From Bacteroidota bacterium (lineage in GTDB: Bacteria > Bacteroidota > Rhodothermia > Rhodothermales > UBA10348), in contig SMXK01000016.1 of the NCBI GenBank assembly GCA_004356265.1, positions 1-19,017 on the forward strand: DNA of 19,017 bases. The letters run 5' to 3'. A program made the position numbers and the translations under genes. The notes under the pieces were generated by a model. That model did no database searches and was not told where the DNA came from. It worked only from the letters and a program-made list of their open reading frames with translations. This document shows, piece after piece, positions 1 through 7,923 of this stretch (the first letter of the stretch is position 1; the number at the start of each line of letters is the position of its first letter).

Positions 1-2555
1 TCGTTACGCAGGATGATGTAAAGAAGCTGGCCACCTACGACCCGAAAGCGCCTGCGAAAGTAGAAATTCCGTTCCTTCCATCCCGTGTTCTGTTGCAGGA
101 TTTTACAGGGGTGCCTGTCGTGGTCGACCTCGCTGCGATGCGTTCTGCAATGGGACGTTTGGGCGGCGACCCGGACGAGATCAATCCGCGGGTTCCGGTT
201 CACCTCGTCATCGATCACTCGGTTCAGGTGGATTCGTTTGGAACACCGGACGCGATTGTCATCAATGCTGATCGCGAATTTCAGAGAAACAACGAGCGGT
301 ACGAGTTTCTTAGATGGGGAAAACAAGCCTTTGACAATTTCTCAGTTATACCGCCCGCCAGTGGCATTTGCCACCAGGTAAATCTCGAGTATATCGCCCG
401 GTGTGTATGGAGTAAAAAGGAAGACGACGGGCTGAGCACGTACTACCCGGATTCGTTGGTCGGAACGGATTCTCATACTACCATGATCGACGGACTCGGC
501 GTTGTGGGCTGGGGCGTGGGAGGCATCGAAGCAGAAGCTGTGATGCTCGGGCAACCTGTTTATATGTTGATGCCAGAGGTAATCGGATTCAAATTAAGCG
601 GTTCGCTTCCGGAAGGAGCGACGGCAACGGACCTTGTTCTTACCGTAACCCAGATATTAAGAGAGTTTGGCGTGGTAGGTAAATTTGTAGAGTTCTTCGG
701 TCCCGGCCTTGAACACATGAGCGTCCCTGATCGCGCTACAATTGCAAACATGTCGCCGGAGTATGGCGCCACGATGGGTTTCTTCCCGATCGACCAGGAG
801 ACTCTGAATTTCCTTACACGTACGGGTCGCTCGCCCGAGCTGGTCGAAGTGGTCAGGCGGTACACACAGGCCCAGGGATTATTCCGAACCAATGATTCTC
901 CTGATCCAGAATTTCTACATGTTCTTGAACTCGATATGTCAACGGTTCGGCCGAGTTTGTCTGGCCCGAAACGTCCACAGGACCGGATCAACCTTGACGA
1001 CATGCAGACGTCGTTCCGCCAATCACTCTCGGCGCCCGCGGGCCCGCAAGGATTCGGTCTTTCAGATTCTCAGCTTAATATGGTTGGCGCGTACAATGAC
1101 CCGACTGGAGACATTGAGACCTTGACCCACGGAAACGTGGCTATTGCAGCCATCACAAGCTGTACAAATACCAGCAATCCGTCTGTAATGATTGGAGCTG
1201 GTCTTGTAGCGAAAAGGGCGGTAGAAAAAGGACTGTCTGTCCCCTCTTTCGTTAAAACAAGCATGGCACCTGGTTCGAAAGTTGTCCGCGATTACCTGGA
1301 AGAAGCCGACCTGCAGCGATACCTGAATAAGATTGGATTTGATATAGTCGGGTACGGCTGTACCACCTGCATCGGCAACTCTGGCCCGTTGCCGGAGGCT
1401 GCTTCTGCCGCCATTGCGGATGGCGACCTGATTGCGGCAGGTGTTCTTTCCGGAAATAGAAATTTCGAAGGCCGTATTCACCAGGAAGTCCAGGCAAACT
1501 ATCTGGCATCTCCCCCACTCGTTGTGGCCTATGCGCTTGCTGGAACGGTGGATATCGATCTTTCAACTGATCCCCTCGGCACCGATACCGATGGAAATCC
1601 TGTTTATCTGAGAGATATCTGGCCTTCGAGCCAGGAAATAAGCGACATTGTAACCCGGTGTGTGACACCCGAAATGTTCGCTCGTGAGTACGACGGTATT
1701 GAGGACAGCAATGAAACATGGAATGCCATTCAGATTCCTGAAGGGTCGATTTATGAGTGGAGCAATACGTCAACATATATCCAGGAGCCCCCATTTTTCT
1801 TTGACTTGACTCCTGATACACCGTCGATCAAGTCGATCGCCGGAGCCCGAGTTCTTGTCATGGTTGGCGACTCAATCACTACGGATCATATATCGCCGGC
1901 AGGCGCAATCTCACCTGATTCACCCGCTGCCGCGTACCTCACCGAAAACGGCGTATCTCGTTCTGATTTTAATTCGTATGGATCTCGTCGTGGGAATCAT
2001 GAAGTCATGATGCGTGGCACATTCGCCAACATCAGACTCAAAAATAAGCTCGTTCCCGGGACTGAAGGTGGAATTACCAACTATCTCCCGACAAACGAAG
2101 TTATGAGCATATTCGATGCCGGAATGAAATATCAGGAAGCCGGAATTCCGCTCGTTGTATTGTCTGGTAAAGATTACGGCATGGGATCGAGTCGCGACTG
2201 GGCTGCGAAAGGAACGTTACTGCTTGGCGTTAAAGTTGTAATCGCTGACAGTTTTGAGCGAATTCACCGTTCCAATCTTATCGGGATGGGCGTTCTTCCC
2301 CTGGAATATGCGAACGGGCAGACCGCCGACTCGCTGGGCCTGGATGGTACCGAGACATTTGATGTCGATGTTTCCGACGATCTTACGGCGCGCTCTACCA
2401 TCAATGTTCGGGCGGTCCAAGTCGACGGAACCACAATCGAGTTCGAGACGAATTCGCGCCTCGACACACCGGTTGAAGTGGAGTATTACCGGAATGGCGG
2501 AATCCTGCACTACGTTTTGAGGGAGTTTCTAAACTCGTCGACGGTCGACGCCTGA
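1..2555 (+). CDS. acnA: Aconitate hydratase (aconitase A type), 5' partial
   Basis: Cytoplasmic [4Fe-4S] enzyme that interconverts citrate and isocitrate in the TCA cycle. The reading frame is open from base 3, and the first visible residues lead into a QDFTGVPVVVDLAAMR segment typical of AcnA. About 850 residues are visible against a usual 890-910, so roughly 40-60 N-terminal residues lie outside the window. The TTG at 93 is internal, not the start. Cluster ligands are the Cys at 1161-1163 (in ITSCTNTSNP) and the two Cys at 1359-1361 and 1368-1370 (in YGCTTCIGNSG). The C-terminal swivel domain is present, with GDSITTDHISPAG and YGMGSSRDWAAKG. All expected catalytic motifs look intact. The gene converges on the amylase-like gene with a gap of about 60 bp. 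The family is certain; a 2-methylcitrate dehydratase AcnD role is less likely because of the housekeeping-type sequence. Confidence 0.97.
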   Translation, partial: VTQDDVKKLATYDPKAPAKVEIPFLPSRVLLQDFTGVPVVVDLAAMRSAMGRLGGDPDEINPRVPVHLVIDHSVQVDSFGTPDAIVINADREFQRNNERYEFLRWGKQAFDNFSVIPPASGICHQVNLEYIARCVWSKKEDDGLSTYYPDSLVGTDSHTTMIDGLGVVGWGVGGIEAEAVMLGQPVYMLMPEVIGFKLSGSLPEGATATDLVLTVTQILREFGVVGKFVEFFGPGLEHMSVPDRATIANMSPEYGATMGFFPIDQETLNFLTRTGRSPELVEVVRRYTQAQGLFRTNDSPDPEFLHVLELDMSTVRPSLSGPKRPQDRINLDDMQTSFRQSLSAPAGPQGFGLSDSQLNMVGAYNDPTGDIETLTHGNVAIAAITSCTNTSNPSVMIGAGLVAKRAVEKGLSVPSFVKTSMAPGSKVVRDYLEEADLQRYLNKIGFDIVGYGCTTCIGNSGPLPEAASAAIADGDLIAAGVLSGNRNFEGRIHQEVQANYLASPPLVVAYALAGTVDIDLSTDPLGTDTDGNPVYLRDIWPSSQEISDIVTRCVTPEMFAREYDGIEDSNETWNAIQIPEGSIYEWSNTSTYIQEPPFFFDLTPDTPSIKSIAGARVLVMVGDSITTDHISPAGAISPDSPAAAYLTENGVSRSDFNSYGSRRGNHEVMMRGTFANIRLKNKLVPGTEGGITNYLPTNEVMSIFDAGMKYQEAGIPLVVLSGKDYGMGSSRDWAAKGTLLLGVKVVIADSFERIHRSNLIGMGVLPLEYANGQTADSLGLDGTETFDVDVSDDLTARSTINVRAVQVDGTTIEFETNSRLDTPVEVEYYRNGGILHYVLREFLNSSTVDA

Positions 2556-2591
2556 GCGAGAATACGCGATAAACGTTCGAGCGAGAATACG
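2554..2591. repeat. 13-bp direct repeat behind acnA
   Basis: The sequence GAGCGAGAATACG occurs at 2554-2566, overlapping the acnA stop, and again at 2579-2591, a period of 25 bases. Both copies fall in the short gap between convergent genes. No function is evident; it may be a relic of a small local duplication. Confidence 0.6.
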
Positions 2592-2616
2592 AGCGCGGAA
2601 GCCTGACCACATAGGA

Positions 2617-3807
2617 CTATTTGACTTCTTCGAGCAACATCACACCGTTCTCGTGGGCTGGCAAAAGTATCTGCCCGTACGAGACCATGGCGATTTTGCC
2701 CGTATAGGCATCGCGCAGAATAGTGTCGTCGTCGAAGACGAGTGATACTTTTAATCTCACCTTTCCACTCGCTCCGAGTACAACCAGAACCTCATCAACG
2801 TCAGGACCTATTCGCAGCCCCCGGTAGAACATATACGGGTCATTTGAGATGTCCTCATGAGCTCCTTCCCCGATCGCGGGGTGTTTATCTCGAAAGGAAC
2901 CAAGGATTCTCCAGTGTTCCATAGTAGCAGGATCAGACGCGACCTGACCGTCATGAAGGGCTATAACTCCTGGTTGCAAAAGAAGTGAGTTGAGATCATT
3001 GATAGTAAACGACTCGGTGCCGCTCATCATACCTATGTTCGACACGTCCGGATGATTGACGGCAAACTCTACAGATCTACTGAACTGGTTTCTGAGGGCA
3101 AGATCGTCAGACTCCCTGGGGAGGACCCACGATTTATTCATCGCCGCATCAACCCACAACATTCCTTCGAAAGTGTCGATCTGTACTGCGTCCTCAAACA
3201 CAGCCCCAATCCAAAGTCGATCGTCCTCGGTATCTGCCTTCCGCAAAGCAGCCATATCATTTCCCGCGTCCGATGCAGCCAAGTTCACGATTATCCCATC
3301 GACTCCCGTTTGCACCCTCAGAGCATTAAACGCAATTGCATCCTCAGCACCACACCAGTTTTCTCCTCCCTCAAACAGTGCGACGCGCATGCCAAGAGAG
3401 TGTGATGCAGCAATGAGATCTTTGAACCCGGTTGCGCCACCGATTGTCACATCCAATTCCTTTCCGGCGATCGCGCATTTTTCAGACCCCTCTGATTCAC
3501 CGGCAGATGCAGATGCCAAGGACAACTCAGTCATAGCAGCCGAAACGACCAACGCTTCGATTCCGTGTCCGCTGAACGGGCTCTGATTTAAACGCGCTGT
3601 TAATTCTGCAAAACTCTGATAATCGCTGGTTCCGTCGGAATTAACGACCACCATATATGTCGTAACGCCCGACCAGGAAAACGGATATCCTGTGTCATCT
3701 CCGGCGCGGGACTGCGCCTGCAGTTCCCCCGGTCCTGTGATCAGCACCACAGCGCCGAGCAATGCGGCAAAAAATGTCAGTTTGGGTCGGGAAATCATGC
3801 GAAGCAC
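2617..3807 (-). CDS. Secreted, catalytically degenerate GH13 alpha-amylase-like protein
   Basis: 396 residues with a signal peptide (hydrophobic 11-29, probable cleavage after LQAQ near 32). The layout follows secreted alpha-amylases. PFSWSGVTTYMVVV (42-55) resembles the usual PFSWDNATVYFVLT opening. DLIAASHSLGMRVALFEGG (130-148) matches the strand carrying conserved region I. GVDGIIVNLA (168-177) matches region II, LWIGAVFED (198-206) region III, and IGMMSGTESF (258-267) region IV. LLLQPGVIALHDG (275-287), then FRDKHPAIGEG (305-315), EVLVVLGASG (339-348) and LRDAYTGK (364-371), follow the end of the barrel and the C-domain. The nucleophile Asp reads Asn, the acid/base Glu reads Ala, and the region IV His-Asp pair reads Gly-Thr, so starch hydrolysis is not expected. 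It may bind a glycan. ATG at 3807 was used; a second ATG lies three codons in. The fold assignment is my own motif alignment. Confidence 0.75.
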   Translation of the reverse strand: MLRMISRPKLTFFAALLGAVVLITGPGELQAQSRAGDDTGYPFSWSGVTTYMVVVNSDGTSDYQSFAELTARLNQSPFSGHGIEALVVSAAMTELSLASASAGESEGSEKCAIAGKELDVTIGGATGFKDLIAASHSLGMRVALFEGGENWCGAEDAIAFNALRVQTGVDGIIVNLAASDAGNDMAALRKADTEDDRLWIGAVFEDAVQIDTFEGMLWVDAAMNKSWVLPRESDDLALRNQFSRSVEFAVNHPDVSNIGMMSGTESFTINDLNSLLLQPGVIALHDGQVASDPATMEHWRILGSFRDKHPAIGEGAHEDISNDPYMFYRGLRIGPDVDEVLVVLGASGKVRLKVSLVFDDDTILRDAYTGKIAMVSYGQILLPAHENGVMLLEEVK

Positions 3808-3910
3808 GAATAAGGGGATTCAGAAATTGGAGAGGCGATATTTATCGTAACAAAATAGTACGTTTGAGAGGGAAAGTCTCGTGATCAGCTGGAGCAATAT
3901 ATCAGCCTCG

Positions 3911-4534
3911 TTATCCCGGCGCCTGGCCACCCGCCACAAAAAAGTCATCCTGGCGCCATGCACAATCGACGTCGACGAACCCCGCTCGTTCCATCGCCTT
4001 CAATTGCCGATACAAGGAGAGAGAACCAACATGATCACCTATGATGACGTGTCCACCAGGAGTAAGAGATGCCCGAATACTTTGAAAAAGTAATTCGAAA
4101 CGGCCCTCTGCCTCTGCAACCGACAAGTTTTCGCCCACCAACTCATGCAAAGAAAGAGTAGCGACCACCACATCGTACGGCCCGCCGGGAAGAGGATTTC
4201 CATCGGTGGAAATCGTTGCCTCGATCGTTTCCGGATCCACCTGTAACTCATTCAGCTTCGCACGGGCAATATCCAGCATTTTAGTATCCCGATCGATGAG
4301 TACCACCTCGGACGTCGGATAGGCGGATAGAACGGTAAAACTGCCATTTCCTGTTCCGCATGCGAGATCACACACCAATGTATCATCTTCCAATGGTGGT
4401 AACGCAATCAGGAGTTCCTCCAACATGGGAATAGCAAGAGGCATGCGCCTCTCAAGGTGCAGATCGTACCAGTACCCATTCTGCCAGAACCCACCCTTTC
4501 GACCCAAATTCAGTCGCCAATTTGGCTTTTTCAT
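3911..4534 (-). CDS. Class I SAM-dependent methyltransferase
   Basis: 207-residue soluble protein with a complete Rossmann-type methyltransferase core. Motif I is DLACGTGNGS at 56-65. The acidic end of strand 2 is VVLIDRD at 77-83. Strand 4 is PYDVVVATLSLHEL at 119-132. The post-III segment is LTPGGHVIIGDH at 157-168. The substrate cannot be read from the sequence; the class resembles small-molecule or quinone-type methyltransferases more than DNA enzymes, since no NPPY-type motif is seen. It lies downstream of lexA on the same strand with a gap of about 115 bp and upstream of the amylase-like gene by about 100 bp, so it may have its own promoter. The ATG at 4534 is preceded by AAGAAAGTAAGGG, a weak purine-rich stretch. 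Confidence 0.88.
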   Translation of the reverse strand: MKKPNWRLNLGRKGGFWQNGYWYDLHLERRMPLAIPMLEELLIALPPLEDDTLVCDLACGTGNGSFTVLSAYPTSEVVLIDRDTKMLDIARAKLNELQVDPETIEATISTDGNPLPGGPYDVVVATLSLHELVGENLSVAEAEGRFELLFQSIRASLTPGGHVIIGDHVGSLSLYRQLKAMERAGFVDVDCAWRQDDFFVAGGQAPG

Positions 4535-4649
4535 CCCTTACTTTCTTCGGTGCAACAATGCAAAATTATCTTCGCAAGTTCCACACGACCGCCGCCGATA
4601 AGATCCGTCTAATTCAGGTGAAAAATAATAGGATGCCTTACCTGCGAGC

Positions 4650-5276
4650 CTAATTCCGGAATATGCCGGATTTGTTGACGTGTCCCACATATCTCCCGAG
4701 AACACGTACTTCCTCAAATACGTCGGGCCGGATCAGGATATCATCGTATTTCTCGTTTGCCGGCTCCAGCCGCAAGCCCTGTTCGTCGTAAAAGACGCGC
4801 TTGAGCGACGTCTCGCCGTTGTATAAAATGGCTCCAATTCCGCCATTCGGAATATCATCATCGATCAACAAGACATAATCACCGTCGTGAATCTCTGCTC
4901 CGATCATCGAGGTCCCGGATACACGAATCGCAAATATCCTGTCGATCTGCGGAAAAAGAGTCTCAAGAGTAATTGTACCCAGATTTTCTTCAATGGCCTC
5001 CTGAAGCCTTCCCGCAGCGATGATCCCCTGAATCGGAATGCCAATTTCTGTAACGGGATCCTGGTTTTCTGGCGGCAGGTGAAATCCTGATTCATCCCGC
5101 ATCAGGTACCCCTTTCTGAACAACGCCTGCAAATTCTGTGTAACACTGTTTGGAGATCGGAAGTCGAAGCGTTCACTGATCTCGCGATAAGTAGGCCACA
5201 CGCCACGATTTCGAGCATAGTCCGCTATGTACGCCAGGAATTCTTTCTGCTTAGTTGTGAGTTCTCTACGAGGCAT
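4650..5276 (-). CDS. lexA: LexA-type SOS transcriptional repressor
   Basis: Represses DNA-damage genes until RecA-ssDNA triggers self-cleavage. From the ATG at 5276 the protein has 208 residues, close to the usual 200-215. The winged helix is at 6-65: LTTKQKEFLAYI, then PTYREISERFDFRSPNSVTQNLQALFRKGYL split over 29-58. The cleavage site is Ala88-Gly89 (IIAAGR). The catalytic pair is Ser123 (VSGTSM) and Lys159 (TSLKR), spaced 36 residues apart, much like E. coli Ser119/Lys156. An in-frame TTG at 5294 would add six residues, but the ATG gives the normal N-terminus. A perfect inverted repeat lies 27 bp upstream, suggesting autoregulation. It follows recO on the same strand after about 170 bp. 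Confidence 0.95.
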   Translation of the reverse strand: MPRRELTTKQKEFLAYIADYARNRGVWPTYREISERFDFRSPNSVTQNLQALFRKGYLMRDESGFHLPPENQDPVTEIGIPIQGIIAAGRLQEAIEENLGTITLETLFPQIDRIFAIRVSGTSMIGAEIHDGDYVLLIDDDIPNGGIGAILYNGETSLKRVFYDEQGLRLEPANEKYDDILIRPDVFEEVRVLGRYVGHVNKSGIFRN

Positions 5277-5302
5277 GATCTGAGACCGGGTCAAATATCT
5301 AT

Positions 5303-5319
5303 CATATGTTACACATATG
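5303..5319. promoter_or_regulatory. Putative LexA operator (SOS box)
   Basis: CATATGT-TAC-ACATATG is a perfect 7-bp inverted repeat with a 3-bp spacer, ending 26 bases before the lexA start at 5276. Known LexA proteins repress their own gene through such dyads. This sequence differs from the E. coli (CTGT-N8-ACAG) and Bacillus (GAAC-N4-GTTC) boxes. The binding assignment is inferred from position and symmetry. Confidence 0.6.
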
Positions 5320-5365
5320 CTAACCTATGGAGAAAATAGCTGTGGTGCAAGTCCTGAGTACATAC

Positions 5366-5397
5366 TTTCAGTGAGGGCCTGTTAACACTTACTGAAA
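5366..5397. repeat. Inverted repeat in the recO-lexA gap
   Basis: TTTCAGTGAG at 5366-5375 pairs with CTTACTGAAA at 5388-5397, with one non-Watson-Crick position and a 12-base loop. It lies about 50 bases past the recO stop and 90 bases before lexA. No T-run follows on either strand, so it is not a standard terminator. It could be a regulatory site or an RNA hairpin between the two genes. Confidence 0.45.
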
Positions 5398-5446
5398 ACG
5401 TCCTGCCGTAGGCAATTTGTTGTCCGGCAAAGCAGAATCCACGTTC

Positions 5447-6205
5447 TCAGAATGGCCTGCCTAAGCGGGCGAAAACGCGTTCGCTTTTGTGCGGATATGC
5501 CTCTTCAAAGTGGTATTTCAAATAGGCCGAAACGAGTTCTTCCACTTCCCGGCGTTCTGTATCATTAAGAGTCATGTGGAGAACATTGGATAACGATGCG
5601 CGCGCCAAGATCGCAAACGCGCGAAGAGCACTTCTGGACGCGCGGTGGCCCGGCATCGATTCGTCTCCTATCACTCCCGATTCCAATTCCAGTGCCCCGA
5701 ACATGCCGGACAGATTCTCCAGATCCCCCTTATCAAATCCGGGGGCAAATCCTAGAATTGCCGCTATCTGTATCTGGAAGTAGGGTAATATGTTTCGTCG
5801 ATTTTGCGTTGACGTCCCGAGGGCCGTCAGGGTACTAACCAATAGCGAAAAAACTTCACGGTTGGGGTCTCCATCCTGCATAAATGCGTTCGTTAATTCC
5901 ATCATTCGAAGCCCTGTTTCGATGTCTTCAAGGGATTCTCGGATCGAGGGAAACGACCGGATAAAACTGGCTTCGCTAATGGACTGAAGGTCGCGAGACG
6001 GCTTCACATAGATGACAGATTCGATATACGAAAGCACCTCCAGCGTTGAACCGAACTTACTTTTAGGATTTCTCGAGCCCCGTGCCAGGACAGCCATCTT
6101 CCCAAAATCAACTGTGAAAAGTGTTGCGATCCGACTCGACTCACCATACTCCATGGATCGAATTACAATGGCATCTGTGGTGACTATGGACTGTTTAACG
6201 GACAA
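5447..6205 (-). CDS. recO: DNA repair/recombination mediator RecO
   Basis: RecO works with RecR (and RecF) to load RecA on SSB-coated single-stranded DNA. 252 residues, normal for the family. The N-terminal OB-fold shows TTDAIVIRSMEYGESSRIATLFT (residues 9-31, read in two parts), then GKMAVLARGSRNPKSKFG and the conserved pattern up to about 80. The helical C-terminal domain follows. The protein has no cysteine at all, so the C4 zinc finger of Deinococcus-type RecO is absent. The start is the TTG at 6205: an in-frame TAA lies two codons upstream, and the first internal ATG (Met18) would remove part of the OB strand. It is divergent from the ComEA-like gene and upstream of lexA. Confidence 0.93.
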   Translation of the reverse strand: MSVKQSIVTTDAIVIRSMEYGESSRIATLFTVDFGKMAVLARGSRNPKSKFGSTLEVLSYIESVIYVKPSRDLQSISEASFIRSFPSIRESLEDIETGLRMMELTNAFMQDGDPNREVFSLLVSTLTALGTSTQNRRNILPYFQIQIAAILGFAPGFDKGDLENLSGMFGALELESGVIGDESMPGHRASRSALRAFAILARASLSNVLHMTLNDTERREVEELVSAYLKYHFEEAYPHKSERVFARLGRPF

Positions 6206-6309
6206 CGAAAATTACCGGGTGTAAAATTTGCGCATCATCGCGCGTGAGTATCAAGTTCTGAGGTTACATCGCACCGCTGTTCGTGTCAACGGAATAAAGC
6301 TCAGAACCG

Positions 6310-6825
6310 ATGAAACAGCATATACTATCAGGGCGAAAGCTGCTATACAAGATTCAGCACTACATCGGGATGACCGAAAAGGAATTCCGGATGTTTTTCC
6401 TCATTTCTGTTCTGTTGTTACTGGGATCGGCCGTTCGTTATGCCAATTTTTATGACGAGACATCTGGGAATCCGGACTTTGTGGCCTTCGACGCCGAATT
6501 TCGTCGCCTGACCGACCGGGCAGACAGTTTGTCCCGTATAGACCTTCTTGAGGCCGAGGCGAAAATTGCTGCTCTCCCGGAATTTCAGCCTCAGCCCGAC
6601 ACAGGAATTGAGCTGAATGCTGCCACAGCCCAGGAATTGCAAAAATTACCGCGAATTGGACCGTCTCTCGCGGCCTCAATTATTAAGACCCGCAACCAAT
6701 TGGGTGGTTTTCTGATCGTCGACGATTTATTACTAGTCTCAGGAATCGGATCGAAAACATTGGAAAAACTTCGACCACTGATCCGGGTCGAATCGCGAAT
6801 TAATTCCTCTCCAGAAAACCAATGA
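6310..6825 (+). CDS. ComEA-type helix-hairpin-helix protein with N-terminal membrane anchor
   Basis: 171 residues. One membrane segment at about 28-43 (MFFLISVLLLLGSAVRY) places the rest outside the cytoplasm. The C-terminal 100-160 is a tandem helix-hairpin-helix unit: IELNAATAQELQKLPRIGP and SLAASIIKTRNQLGGF, then LLLVSGIGSKTLEKLRPLI. This is the classic ComEA DNA-binding domain (LNxA...L..LPGIG..A..I...R...G.F). Such proteins bind incoming DNA during natural transformation or are general HhH proteins of unclear role. The linker between anchor and HhH is acidic and charged. ATG at 6310 was used; the ATG at 6370 (MTEKEF) is an alternative close to the membrane segment. The gap to the next, convergent gene is only 24 bp. 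Confidence 0.88.
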   Translation: MKQHILSGRKLLYKIQHYIGMTEKEFRMFFLISVLLLLGSAVRYANFYDETSGNPDFVAFDAEFRRLTDRADSLSRIDLLEAEAKIAALPEFQPQPDTGIELNAATAQELQKLPRIGPSLAASIIKTRNQLGGFLIVDDLLLVSGIGSKTLEKLRPLIRVESRINSSPENQ

Positions 6826-6849
6826 GCTTCAGTGATTTCGAGCAGAAAT

Positions 6850-7080
6850 TTACCGGCCGGAGCTACTTTGCGTGGGCTCGCTTTGCGCGGAGCTACTTTG
6901 CTCGGGCTCGCTTTTTCCCGTCGTTTTTTCCTTTGAGCGTTTTTGCAAGGCCTCCACCGTCCATTGCTCCGAGATCTTCTCCTCCTTCTTTAAAAATCGG
7001 TACACGGGTACCAGAAGTATTGCGGCGAGCAGGGCAAAGCCGACCAGTGAGACAAGAATGACGACGGTATATTCGTCCAT
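6850..7080 (-). CDS. Small single-pass membrane protein with duplicated Ser/Glu/Gln tail
   Basis: 76 residues from the ATG at 7080; a GTG two codons upstream (7086) is also possible. One hydrophobic helix near the N-terminus (VVILVSLVGFALLAAILLVPVY) is followed by a basic stretch (RFLKKEEK) and a charged helix. The tail is low-complexity: two copies of a 10-residue unit, SEPEQSSSAQ and SEPTQSSSGR. The positive-inside pattern suggests the C-terminus is cytoplasmic. No family was recognised. It is the last gene of the long minus-strand block, about 70 bp after the M50 protease. The hydrophobic helix and the codon pattern support it as real, but it could be a rapidly evolving orphan. Confidence 0.6.
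   Translation of the reverse strand: MDEYTVVILVSLVGFALLAAILLVPVYRFLKKEEKISEQWTVEALQKRSKEKTTGKSEPEQSSSAQSEPTQSSSGR
6859..6918. repeat. 30-bp tandem duplication in the small membrane gene
   Basis: Two near-identical units begin with GGAGCTACTTTGC at 6859 and 6889 and continue with GGGCTCGCTTT. They keep the reading frame and encode the duplicated 10-residue tail. The period is exactly 30 bases. Confidence 0.8.
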
Positions 7081-7155
7081 GGGCACGTACGATTCGAATG
7101 AATCCGAGCTACACCGACTCCGTCAATCCGTTCCCTGCACCGCTCCCGGATGTGA

Positions 7156-7845
7156 TCACGTTCGATCCATGACGTGCTGAACTTCCTGTCGTGCGGCGAT
7201 AAAGACAAACACCGCCACGAACGGAAGCGTCCACATCCCTGAAAATATTCCGAAGACCGCGAAAACAACGGCGATGATTTGTCCCGCAAGTGAGGCGATA
7301 TGTGTTGCCGTTCTGTAGTCCATCTGAGTGGCGAGGGCGGCCCGGAAAACGCGTCCTCCATCCATCGGAAATGCCGGCATCATATTAAATACGACCAATC
7401 CGATGTTTATCCACATCAACATTCCAAGCACGTTTGCCTGTGTATTCATGGCCTCGTACATCGATATATTAGCACCCATCATTCCATTCACAACGTACAG
7501 AACGGCGGCTATGGCCACATTTACGGCCGGGCCGGCAATGGCAATCATGAACTCTTCTTTGGGCTTCGTTGGCATTCGCGTTAAGCGTGCAACGCCACCG
7601 ATAGGATACATGGTGATGTCCAGAGTCGGAATCCCGTAATGTCTGGCCATGAAAGCATGCCCTAACTCGTGCAGAACAACACAACCGAAAACAGTGGAGA
7701 TCAGCGCTACGCCCATAAGAGCAGCCACGACACTTAATCCCTGATACAAATAGAAGGCAAACAGACCGGCGAGCATCACCAGGAAAGTCCAGTGCGCAAA
7801 AATGCCGATCCCTTTTACTGTGACAACTCGAAATGAAGATTTCAA
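7156..7845 (-). CDS. M50 site-2 family intramembrane zinc metalloprotease
   Basis: 229-residue polytopic membrane protein. Zinc ligands are in HELGH at 59-63 (VVLHELGHAFMARHYG) and in NMMPAFPMDGGR at 154-165. IAGPAVNV at 103-110 is the usual third element. The N-terminus (SFRVVTVKGIGIFAHWTFL) matches the SpoIVFB-type group. The common C-terminal CBS domain pair is missing, and the protein ends soon after the last helix. Such enzymes cut membrane-embedded substrates, often anti-sigma factors or pro-sigma factors, after a first cleavage by another protease. The start is the TTG at 7845: the first internal ATG is inside helix 1, and a stop lies eight codons upstream. Same strand as the CPBP gene, 78 bp after it. 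Confidence 0.92.
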   Translation of the reverse strand: MKSSFRVVTVKGIGIFAHWTFLVMLAGLFAFYLYQGLSVVAALMGVALISTVFGCVVLHELGHAFMARHYGIPTLDITMYPIGGVARLTRMPTKPKEEFMIAIAGPAVNVAIAAVLYVVNGMMGANISMYEAMNTQANVLGMLMWINIGLVVFNMMPAFPMDGGRVFRAALATQMDYRTATHIASLAGQIIAVVFAVFGIFSGMWTLPFVAVFVFIAARQEVQHVMDRT

Positions 7846-7900
7846 AATTTGTACCCGTTCTAACTGTTAATTCGTGAAACGCGTCTTCTCCGTAAATCAT

Positions 7901-7915
7901 CGCGGTAAGTCCGCG
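7901..7915 (-). terminator. Short GC hairpin after the CPBP gene
   Basis: CGCGG-TAAGT-CCGCG, a 5-bp GC-only stem with a 5-base loop, begins 8 bases beyond the CPBP stop codon in the direction of transcription. It lacks a T-tract, so it may stabilise or attenuate the transcript rather than terminate it. Confidence 0.25.
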
Positions 7916-7923
7916 CCTACGAC

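Noticed and set aside
2536..2550. CGTCGAC-G-GTCGACG palindrome at the end of acnA
   Set aside because: It lies inside the last acnA codons, forms at best a 5-bp stem, and has no T-tract; codon choice explains it well enough.
3808..3910. Bacteroidota-type promoter before the amylase-like gene
   Set aside because: TACTATTTTG only approaches TAnnTTTG with one extra base, and no -33 element was found.
4558..4653. 31-codon plus-strand frame in the lexA-methyltransferase gap
   Set aside because: No ribosome site, no recognisable pattern, and it overlaps the lexA stop; nothing supports expression.
6206..6309. Promoter elements in the recO/comEA divergent gap, including GCGC-N6-GCGC
   Set aside because: Both the sigma-70 and the Bacteroidota TAnnTTTG patterns are too poor to place a promoter, and the 4-bp repeat is too short.
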